From: Advenella kashmirensis W13003
GTDB taxonomy: Bacteria; Pseudomonadota; Gammaproteobacteria; Burkholderiales; Burkholderiaceae_B
Direction: 5' to 3'
DNA length: 64,000 nucleotides
NCBI RefSeq assembly: GCF_000506985.1
Contig: NZ_KI650984.1
Span: 1-64,000, forward strand
Under the pieces are notes generated by a model. The model saw only the letters and a list, made by a program, of their open reading frames with translations, did no database searches and was not told where the DNA came from. A program made the position numbers and the translations under genes. This document shows positions 57,312-64,000 of the stretch, in pieces; positions within the stretch are counted from its first letter, which is position 1; the number at the start of each line of letters is the position of its first letter.

Positions 57312-58244
57312 TTATGCTGTCTGATCTTTTTTGTGGAAAAGTGACATCACTGCAACAATCACCAGACCCACCACCAGCCCGATAATCAAATGCGCGACCA
57401 CGATCAACAGTTCGGCAACCCATCCCTGTCCCTGCCCTGGCAACAGGGTTTCGAGCGCGTGTTCGGCGCCGGGTATGCCATGCAATATGATACTGCCACC
57501 CACCAGAAACATGGCAATCGTCCCGACGATAGACAGCAGCTTCATCAGATACGGTGCCAGCACAAGAATACCCCGCCCGGCCGATTGCGCTACTGCACTG
57601 GTGCGTCGGGACAGATACAGGCCGAGATCATCGAGCTTGACGATGCCGGCCACAAGCCCATAAACAAAGACGGTAATCAGGAGCGCGATCAGGCTCAGGA
57701 TAATCACCTGCGTCATAATAGGCTGGCTCGATATCACCCCAAGGGCGATGACCACGATTTCTGCTGACAGGATAAAGTCAGTGCGAATAGCGCCCCTGAT
57801 TTTGGATTTTTCATCCGTGGACACTTGTTTGGTGTGCGCCGCATCGGTGTCTTTATGAAAGAACGTATGAAGCACCTTTTCGGCGCCTTCAAAACATAGA
57901 AATGCACCACCCAGCATCAGCAGCGGTGTGATCAGCCAGGGAATGAAATAGCTGATCAGCAACGCGGCGGGCACCAGAATGACTTTATTGAGCAGAGAGC
58001 CCTTGGCAACGGCCCACACCACCGGCAGCTCCCGGTCGGCGTTCACGCCACTGACCTGTTGAGCATTCAGTGCCAGATCATCACCCAGAACGCCTGAGGT
58101 TTTTTTCATGGCCGTCTTGCCCAGCACCGCCACGTCATCAAAAGTAGATGCAGAGCCTTTGATCGCTGTTTTGCTCATCAGCGCCACATCATCCAGCACG
58201 CTCGCTATATCGTCCAGTAACGCCAGTAAACTGCCTGCCGCCAT
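57312..58244 (-). CDS. DUF808 family inner-membrane protein (YedI-like)
   Basis: 310 aa from the ATG at 58244, with GGAG seven bases upstream ([21 protein letters not shown], the usual family start); the frame is open to 58331. [15 protein letters not shown] and [21 protein letters not shown] are family motifs, followed by about six membrane helices. Function unknown in the family; the protein is widespread in proteobacteria. Confidence 0.85.
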   Translation of the reverse strand: MAAGSLLALLDDIASVLDDVALMSKTAIKGSASTFDDVAVLGKTAMKKTSGVLGDDLALNAQQVSGVNADRELPVVWAVAKGSLLNKVILVPAALLISYFIPWLITPLLMLGGAFLCFEGAEKVLHTFFHKDTDAAHTKQVSTDEKSKIRGAIRTDFILSAEIVVIALGVISSQPIMTQVIILSLIALLITVFVYGLVAGIVKLDDLGLYLSRRTSAVAQSAGRGILVLAPYLMKLLSIVGTIAMFLVGGSIILHGIPGAEHALETLLPGQGQGWVAELLIVVAHLIIGLVVGLVIVAVMSLFHKKDQTA

Positions 58245-58424
58245 CGTCTTCTCCATTTGCATGTTGGTCGGGTCAGATGCACGATGCATCAGGCGCTTAA
58301 GAGGAGCGCCACATCCGAACAATCGACGCAAGCATAATACTTGAGTGTGACAGGAAAAATAAAGTCTTTTTTTCCGGCATCACCGGCCCGGGCGACAGTT
58401 CCATCAGGCTGATGCTCGCAAAAC

Positions 58425-58461
58425 AAAAAGCCGATTGCATCGTATCAGCAATCGGCTTTTT
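58425..58461 (-). terminator. Rho-independent terminator of the HU gene
   Basis: A perfect 14-bp stem AAAAAGCCGATTGC (58425-58438) / GCAATCGGCTTTTT (58448-58461) with a nine-base loop and a T-run on the - strand, 57 bases past the HU stop. Confidence 0.92.
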
Positions 58462-58517
58462 GTTTACCTGAACAGTCTGCAAGCCAAAATGCGGCAGCTG
58501 ACCTGGTGTATGCACAC

Positions 58518-58790
58518 TTAGTTGACAGCGTCTTTCAGTGCTTTGCCCGGACGGAATTTAGGTACCTTGGCTTTTTTGATTTTGATGGCTTCGCCTGTAC
58601 GCGGGTTACGGCCAGTGCGGGCAGCGCGGGTAGAAACAGCAAATGTACCGAAACCGACCAATGTCACTGTACCGCCTTTTTTCAACTGCTGTTTAACGGC
58701 AGCGATAACAGCATCAAGTGAACGACCGGCAGCAGCTTTAGAGATATCTGCTTTGGTAGCAATGTAATCAACGAGTTCTGTTTTGTTCAT
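58518..58790 (-). CDS. hupB: DNA-binding protein HU
   Basis: 90 aa. [33 protein letters not shown], the DNA-contacting arm [14 protein letters not shown] and the end [16 protein letters not shown] are full HU signatures. It is a nucleoid protein that bends DNA. Single gene with its own promoter and terminator. Confidence 0.96.
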   Translation of the reverse strand: MNKTELVDYIATKADISKAAAGRSLDAVIAAVKQQLKKGGTVTLVGFGTFAVSTRAARTGRNPRTGEAIKIKKAKVPKFRPGKALKDAVN

Positions 58791-58835
58791 TCAGACAACC
58801 CCAAGTTAAAAATTATGATGGTGAATTCATCTGGA

Positions 58836-58866
58836 ATATGATCGCCTCTAATTCAATGGCTGTCAA
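58836..58866 (-). promoter_or_regulatory. Probable sigma-70 promoter of the HU gene
   Basis: Perfect TTGACA on the - strand (58866-58861). A 17-19 base spacer leads to GATCAT or TCATAT (about 58843-58836), about 45 bases before the HU start. Confidence 0.5.
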
Positions 58867-58986
58867 GAAAAAAACCCACCAACAACCGCATCTTTACTAG
58901 CTTTTTGACAAAATTCAATCAAATTCGCAATATTGTGTTTTTTTTCATACACTGATCAGGCATGATCCAAAGTCACCAATCCCTTG

Positions 58987-60231
58987 CTATTTACCCATAC
59001 AGCGATCAAGCGCCTGGGCAAAGTCATCGATCAAATCCTGTTGATCTTCAATGCCGACCGAGATGCGCAACAGATTGTCGCCAATACCCATTTGCGCGCG
59101 CCGCTGCGCCCCCATTTCATAATAAATCGTGTGCGCCACTGGTAGCGACAGCGTTCGCGAATCACCCAGGTGCGTCGCCAGAATGACCACCTCCAGCGCA
59201 TTCAGAAAATCAAAGCAGTCGATACCATCGATCAGTTCGACGCCCAGCAAGGCCCCAAACCGTCCGTTAAACAGTGTTGCCGCCCGCTCATGTTGCGGGT
59301 GCCCGGGCAATCCCGGGTAGCGGACACTGGCGATGCCCGGGTGGGACTGCAAATACGTGGCCAGCGCAAGTGCGTTGGAACATGACTGATCCATGCGCAG
59401 GGCCAGCGTTTCAGCACCCACGGCAATTTTGTGCGCCGCTTCGGCCGACAGGGTGCCGCCCATATCGCGCAGCCCTTTCTTTTTGATTTGCGTCAGGCCC
59501 CAGCTGTCGGGGCTGCCCTTTTTATAGTCATCGTAAATATTTGCATACGCTGACCAGTCATACAGACCGGTATTGGTGACCGCACCACCCAGCGCATTGC
59601 CATGTCCGCAAATATATTTTGAGAGTGAATTCATCACTAGCGAAGCATGGACATCTTTGCCCTTGAGCAGGACGGGTGAGGTCAGAGTGTTGTCCACAAC
59701 ATACACCAATCCCTGTTCACGACACAGCAGGCCGATGTTTTCCAGGTCGGCGATCTGGGTTCCCGGATTGGCGATGGTTTCGACAAATACCATGCGGGTC
59801 TCGGGTCGGATCGCTTCCCGGACGCCGGCAACGTCGGTCGGATCCACAAAGGTGATCTCCACGCCGAAATTGGCCAGCGTTCCAAGCAGACTGTTGGTGT
59901 TGCCAAAAATATAACTGCTTGATACCAGATGATCGCCCTTGCGCAGCAGCGTCAGAAAAATGGCACTTAACGCGGCCATCCCCGTGGCAAAGGTGACCGT
60001 TCCCTTGCCTTGTTCGAGCAGGGAGATTTTATTTTCGAGCGCCGCGGTGGTCGGAGTTCCCTGGCGGGCATAAGTGTAGCCAGGCTTGCCCTGGAACACG
60101 GCCGCCAGTTCACGTGCATCATCATAAGCATATTCGGTCGATACATGCATGGGCTTGTGAATGGCGCCATGCTCAATTCGATCACGCCGGTCGGCATGCA
60201 GTATCGTTGTGCTAAGTTGTTTATCCTTCAT
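58987..60231 (-). CDS. Cys/Met metabolism PLP enzyme (cystathionine gamma-synthase family)
   Basis: 414 aa from the ATG at 60231 (a TTG at 60249 also in frame). Fold type I PLP enzyme: YTYARQGTPTTAALENKI, FATGMAALSAIFLTLL, YVVDNTLTSPVLLKG, and PLP-Lys K205 in MNSLSKYICGHGNALGG. A cystathionine gamma-synthase, O-acetylhomoserine sulfhydrylase or gamma-lyase activity cannot be distinguished from the sequence alone. It follows rlmB by 23 bases as the last gene of an rnr-rlmB operon. Confidence 0.85.
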   Translation of the reverse strand: MKDKQLSTTILHADRRDRIEHGAIHKPMHVSTEYAYDDARELAAVFQGKPGYTYARQGTPTTAALENKISLLEQGKGTVTFATGMAALSAIFLTLLRKGDHLVSSSYIFGNTNSLLGTLANFGVEITFVDPTDVAGVREAIRPETRMVFVETIANPGTQIADLENIGLLCREQGLVYVVDNTLTSPVLLKGKDVHASLVMNSLSKYICGHGNALGGAVTNTGLYDWSAYANIYDDYKKGSPDSWGLTQIKKKGLRDMGGTLSAEAAHKIAVGAETLALRMDQSCSNALALATYLQSHPGIASVRYPGLPGHPQHERAATLFNGRFGALLGVELIDGIDCFDFLNALEVVILATHLGDSRTLSLPVAHTIYYEMGAQRRAQMGIGDNLLRISVGIEDQQDLIDDFAQALDRCMGK

Positions 60232-60254
60232 TATCGTATCTCTGATCAAACAAT

Positions 60255-60989
60255 TTACTTTCTCTGCCGGACGGTCTCAAACAGACAAACCGCGCTGGCA
60301 ACGCTCACATTCAGACTCTCCACAGAGCCCAGCATGGGAATACGCACCAGTTGATCGCAGGTTTCCCGGGTCAGTCTTCTGAGGCCCTCGCCTTCGGCGC
60401 CCATCACCCATGCCACCCCCTGTCGGGCATCCACGGCGTGCAAATCACTCTCGGCTTCGTCATCGGTACCGATCAGCCAGATATCGCGCTCCTTGAGCGC
60501 ACGCATGGTTCTGGCCAGATTGGTCACCATGATATACGGCACCGTGTCGGCTGCGCCGCAGGCCACGCGCTGCACCGTGGCGTTCAGGCCGACTGCACGA
60601 TCCTTGGGTGCAATGACCGCATGCACGCCCGCAGCATCGGCCGTGCGCAAGCATGCACCCAGGTTATGCGGATCAGTGACGCCATCCAGAATAAGCAAAT
60701 GTGCCGGACCGGTAATCACATCCAGGACATCGTCCACGGTGACCGCCAGTTGCTTCTGATCGGCAACGGCCACCACGCCCTGATGGCGCACTCCTTTGGC
60801 CAGGCCTTCGAGCCGGTCAGGGGATACCGGGATGACCTTGATTTCGTTTTTCTTGGCCTGGTCTACCAGGCTTTGCATGCGTTTGTCGCTACGCGACGCT
60901 TCAATATAGATTTCCCGGACGGAATCGGGCGCGTGACGCATTCTTGCGGTCACGGCATGAAACCCGGCCAGAATCTGACGGCTGGACAT
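60255..60989 (-). CDS. rlmB: 23S rRNA (guanosine-2'-O-)-methyltransferase RlmB
   Basis: 244 aa from the ATG at 60989, with AGGAA upstream ([13 protein letters not shown]); the frame is open to 61061. An N-terminal substrate-binding domain is followed by a SPOUT/TrmH knot with [34 protein letters not shown] and [15 protein letters not shown]. It methylates G2251 of 23S rRNA by homology. Placed right after rnr, as in E. coli. Confidence 0.94.
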   Translation of the reverse strand: MSSRQILAGFHAVTARMRHAPDSVREIYIEASRSDKRMQSLVDQAKKNEIKVIPVSPDRLEGLAKGVRHQGVVAVADQKQLAVTVDDVLDVITGPAHLLILDGVTDPHNLGACLRTADAAGVHAVIAPKDRAVGLNATVQRVACGAADTVPYIMVTNLARTMRALKERDIWLIGTDDEAESDLHAVDARQGVAWVMGAEGEGLRRLTRETCDQLVRIPMLGSVESLNVSVASAVCLFETVRQRK

Positions 60990-61064
60990 AATCACTTCCT
61001 GATAATGATGGAACCGGGACGGCGGCGCGCCCGGAACGGGCACGTCAGCCAGACCGGTCACTGC

Positions 61065-63518
61065 TTAACGTCGGCGAGGTGCTTTCTTCCCCTTGGGTTG
61101 TGCTGCCTTGCTGGTCTTCTTTTTAGCTGCGGCGCGTCGTTCAAGCGCCTGCTGGCCGCGACTTTTTATGCCTGCCGGTTTCGGTTTGGCAGCCCGCTTG
61201 GGCTGACGCGGTGGCGCATCCTGACGCAACGCTTCCTTGCGCAGTGAATCGTAAGTGATACCCTTGACCAATGCAAATTCAATGCGGCGCGCTTCCAGGT
61301 CCACACGCGTGACCTGCACCTGCACACTATCGGTCAAACGGTATTTCTTGCCGGTGCGCTCGCCGCGCAATTCGTTCAGACTCTCATTGAACTGGAAGTA
61401 ATCGGTACCCAGTTCCGAAACATGCACCAACCCCTCTACATAGAGTGTGTCGAGCGTGATGAACAGGCCGAAAGACGTGACGCCGGTCACCTTGCCACTG
61501 AAGACTTCGCCTACATGTTCACGTACAAACCAGCACTTGAGCCAGGCTTCGACATCGCGCGACGCATCATCAGCGCGCCGTTCGTAGGCCGACAGGACAA
61601 TGCCCAGTTTTTCCCAGAGCGCGTGTTCATGCTGCTGGCGCGACTCACCTTCCACCCACGGCACGCCGGCCGTCTCGGGTACATAGGCCCGCTTGGCCAG
61701 GATCGCCTTGATGACCCGATGGGTCAGCAGATCGGGATAACGCCGGATCGGCGAGGTAAAGTGCGTGTAGCTTGGGTAGGCCAGGCCGAAATGGCCGGCA
61801 TCATCGGGACTGTAGATGGCCTGTTGCATGGAGCGCAAAGCCATGGTCTGGATAATCTGAAAATCGGGACGGGCTCTTGCCGAATCAAGCAACGCGGCAT
61901 AATCCTTGCCGCTGGGCTCATCGCCCCCCGCCAGTGACAGGCCCAGGGTGCGCAGGTATTCGCGCAGATTCTTCAGTTTTTCCGGTGTCGGACCTTCGTG
62001 CACCCGATACAGTCCAAGCCGCTTGTTGGCCTTGACGAACTCGGCCGCGCAGGTATTGGCAGCGAGCATGCATTCTTCGATCAGCTTGTGGGCATCGTTG
62101 CGCACATGCGGGACGATTTGCTCGATTTTGCCCAGTTCGTTGCTGATGATTTTGGTTTCGATCGTATCAAAATCCATCGCACCGCGCTTCTTGCGCGTCC
62201 CATCCAGCAACTGATACAGCGTGTACAGATCCTGAATATGCGGCAGCACATGCTTGAGCGCTCGCGCCGTCGGCCCGTCAATCTGCTGCAGGGCCGTCCA
62301 GACCTGGGTGTAGGTGGTGCGTTCGTGGGAATGGATAACTGCGTTATAGAACTGGTAGGCCGATACCGTGCCCGCCTTGGCGCCCGTGGCGGGAATCACC
62401 ATATCACACACCAGTACCAGCCGGTCCACTTGCGGATTCAGCGAGCACAAGCCATTGGAAAGTTTCTCGGGGAGCATGGGAATGACCCGCCGCGGAAAGT
62501 AAACGCTGGTGCCGCGCGCCAGCGCGTCGGCGTCCAGCGCATCTTCGGGACGCACGTAATGGCTGACGTCGGCAATCGCCACCAGCAGGCGCCAGCCCTT
62601 GCGGCGTCGCTGTTCGGTGCCGATATTGACCGGTTCGCAATAGATAGCATCGTCAAAGTCGCGTGCGTCTTCACCGTCGATGGTGATAAACGGCACGTCG
62701 CGCAAGTCAACTCGGCCACCCAGATCGCGCTGCTGGACCGTTTCAGGCAAGGCATCGGTTTGCGCCAGGGCCGCATCGGAAAAACCAACCGGAACATCAA
62801 ACTTGCGCACGGCAATTTCAATTTCCATGCCCGGATCGTCGATCTCTCCAAGCACTTCCACAATCCGGCCCAGCGGCTGGGTGTGCCGGGTCGGCTGCTG
62901 CACGATTTCAACCGTGACCACCTGACCATGCTGGGCACCGCCCAGATCGGAGGCCGGCACCAGGATATCGTGCTTGATGCGCTGATCCTCGGGCGCCACC
63001 ACATAAATGCCCTGCTCTTGCAGCAAACGTCCCACCAGCTTGTTGGTGCTGCGCTCCAGGACTTCGACAATCGTGCCTTCAGGTTTGCCGCGATATTCAC
63101 CGGTGGGCTTGACCTGAACCCGGTCGCCATGCAGCACCTTGCGCATTTCGCGCGGTGACAGAAACAGGTCGGCCGAGCCATCTTCGGGAATCAAAAAGCC
63201 GAAGCCGTCGCGGTGACCCTGCACACGACCAATCACATACTCTTTGGGTTTCGCCGTAATCTGCCAGCCTTGTGGCGTGCTGTCCAGCTGCCCGTCGCGC
63301 AGCATGGCGGCCAGGCGTTTTTCCAGCCCGTCCACGCCGGCCTGCCGGGTGAGATTGAAGTGATTGATCAACTGTTGCAGCACTTGCGGTTTATCAGTAC
63401 CGCGCAGCAAGTTCAGTATGTTTTCCCGGGAAGGGACATCCGGATCATAATCGTGGCCGGGTTCGGGCAGCGGCAGCGATGACTGCTGGGTATTGCTTGG
63501 TTTTTTTCTCGTTGCCAT
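61065..63518 (-). CDS. rnr: Ribonuclease R
   Basis: 817 aa. An N-terminal winged-helix domain (RENILNLLRGTDKPQVLQQL) and cold-shock domains (GRVQGHRDGFGFLIPEDG) precede the RNB catalytic domain with DGEDARDFDDAIYCEP near residue 285 (catalytic Asp cluster) and YTHFTSPIRRYPDLL. An S1 domain (GKVTGVTSFGLFITL) and a Lys/Arg-rich tail end the protein. It is a processive 3'-5' exoribonuclease able to digest structured RNA. Confidence 0.96.
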   Translation of the reverse strand: MATRKKPSNTQQSSLPLPEPGHDYDPDVPSRENILNLLRGTDKPQVLQQLINHFNLTRQAGVDGLEKRLAAMLRDGQLDSTPQGWQITAKPKEYVIGRVQGHRDGFGFLIPEDGSADLFLSPREMRKVLHGDRVQVKPTGEYRGKPEGTIVEVLERSTNKLVGRLLQEQGIYVVAPEDQRIKHDILVPASDLGGAQHGQVVTVEIVQQPTRHTQPLGRIVEVLGEIDDPGMEIEIAVRKFDVPVGFSDAALAQTDALPETVQQRDLGGRVDLRDVPFITIDGEDARDFDDAIYCEPVNIGTEQRRRKGWRLLVAIADVSHYVRPEDALDADALARGTSVYFPRRVIPMLPEKLSNGLCSLNPQVDRLVLVCDMVIPATGAKAGTVSAYQFYNAVIHSHERTTYTQVWTALQQIDGPTARALKHVLPHIQDLYTLYQLLDGTRKKRGAMDFDTIETKIISNELGKIEQIVPHVRNDAHKLIEECMLAANTCAAEFVKANKRLGLYRVHEGPTPEKLKNLREYLRTLGLSLAGGDEPSGKDYAALLDSARARPDFQIIQTMALRSMQQAIYSPDDAGHFGLAYPSYTHFTSPIRRYPDLLTHRVIKAILAKRAYVPETAGVPWVEGESRQQHEHALWEKLGIVLSAYERRADDASRDVEAWLKCWFVREHVGEVFSGKVTGVTSFGLFITLDTLYVEGLVHVSELGTDYFQFNESLNELRGERTGKKYRLTDSVQVQVTRVDLEARRIEFALVKGITYDSLRKEALRQDAPPRQPKRAAKPKPAGIKSRGQQALERRAAAKKKTSKAAQPKGKKAPRRR

Positions 63519-63678
63519 GCGTAATTTCTTTAAAATAGGTGAGTCGCGCAGACGCCCAAATCAGGCTTCTGCGCTTCAGGTTATCACCATTCTATTACAT
63601 TAATCCGGCATCTTTGTCCAAATAAAGCGCAATGACCGATAAGACAAAATAATCACGGCACGTTGCCCTGCCCGTGGC

Positions 63679-64000
63679 TCAGGCCCAGAAACGCTGTAAA
63701 AGAAAGCGGATGACCATAGCAAAGCAGACCAGCACGATCAGGGGCCGGATCAGCCGCGAGCCGTGGCGTACGGCCACAAGCGAACCGGCAACCGAGCCGA
63801 TGATCTGGCCGCAAATCATGACCGCCCCAGCCAGCCACAGCACCTGCCCGCCAATCACGAACACCAGCACCGAGGCGACGTTACTGGCAAAATTGAACAA
63901 CCTTGCCGCGCCTGACGCCTTGACGATATGCATGCCGCGCAGAGTGATGTTGGCCAGCGAAAAAAAAGAACCGGTCCCGGGACCGAAAAAACCATCGTAA
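63679..64000 (-). CDS. TauE/SafE family permease, C-terminal part (cut by window edge)
   Basis: The last 106 codons of a membrane protein that enters from the right edge; the first complete codon is at 63999. YDGFFGPGTGSFF, then helices NFASNVASVLVFVIGGQ, AGAVMICGQIIGSVAGSL and PLIVLVCFAMVIRFLL, are the second half of the TauE/SafE (formerly DUF81) fold of putative sulfite/organosulfonate exporters. Substrate unknown. Confidence 0.85.
   Translation of the reverse strand, partial: YDGFFGPGTGSFFSLANITLRGMHIVKASGAARLFNFASNVASVLVFVIGGQVLWLAGAVMICGQIIGSVAGSLVAVRHGSRLIRPLIVLVCFAMVIRFLLQRFWA

Noticed and set aside
58915-58945. + strand promoter TTGACA-N17-CAATAT near the HU gene
   Set aside because: It would read into the 3' end of a gene on the opposite strand with nothing to transcribe; probably chance in AT-rich DNA.
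61998-63158. 386-codon open frame on + opposite rnr
   Set aside because: Antisense to the RNase R core, composition typical of shadow frames.

Overview
The window is chromosomal DNA of a GC-rich Gram-negative bacterium. Gene families and order point to the Burkholderiales, most likely Alcaligenaceae (Bordetella/Advenella-like). The supporting signs are a Bug-family tripartite-transport binding protein, a DUF3579 gene beside argF, the order xseA / lpxK-trm112-kdsB-adk-SDR-murJ-rpsT, clpS-clpA divergent from a cold-shock gene, and two tRNA-Val genes with encoded CCA. The species placement is inference from synteny and protein style, not a database match.

Region 1 (1-9655, + strand) is the only clearly accessory part. 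It is the distal end of a thiazoline-siderophore operon of the pyochelin/yersiniabactin type: the end of an NRPS (A-PCP), a complete PchF-like NRPS (docking-Cy-A[MT]-PCP-TE), a saccharopine-dehydrogenase-like protein, a PchG/Irp3-type thiazolinyl imide reductase and a type II thioesterase. All four gene junctions are stop/start overlaps (ATGA or GTGA). The first NRPS is broken in this sequence: its adenylation core is spread over three reading frames, with about 43 and about 14 residues missing relative to its neighbour. Either the pathway is decaying here or the sequence has errors.

Region 2 (9656-17863) holds a lysozyme-inhibitor-like lipoprotein, tRNA-Val(GAC), a tiny lipoprotein, a desaturase-uvrD pair with a highly structured leader (four consecutive hairpins), rsmB, purN and a small NAD(P)-binding oxidoreductase. 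Region 3 (18111-26477, + strand) is a housekeeping run, ribF-ileS-lspA-coaBC-dedA-unknown-dut-Bug protein, mostly overlapping. Region 4 (26671-34454, - strand) has a branched-chain amino-acid-type binding protein, pqiABC (MCE lipid transport) and clpA/clpS. Region 5 (34712-38005) has a cold-shock protein, a DUF192 protein, a lipoprotein, sodB and xseA.

Region 6 (38578-47750) is the envelope/nucleotide cluster lpxK-trm112-kdsB-adk-SDR-murJ-rpsT, followed by DUF3579, argF and argG. Region 7 (47975-56137, - strand) has a two-component system whose kinase gene overlaps the potassium transporter gene kup, then sbcDC. The kinase has two membrane helices and almost no periplasmic sensor. Region 8 (56379-64000) has two small unknown genes, tRNA-Val(UAC), a DUF808 membrane protein, HU, an rnr-rlmB-PLP enzyme operon and the end of a TauE/SafE permease.

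No CRISPR array, insertion sequence, prophage or rRNA gene was seen. The observations most worth a second look are the disrupted NRPS, the four-hairpin desaturase leader, the sensor-less kinase coupled to kup, and the cysteine in the NRPS thioesterase motif.
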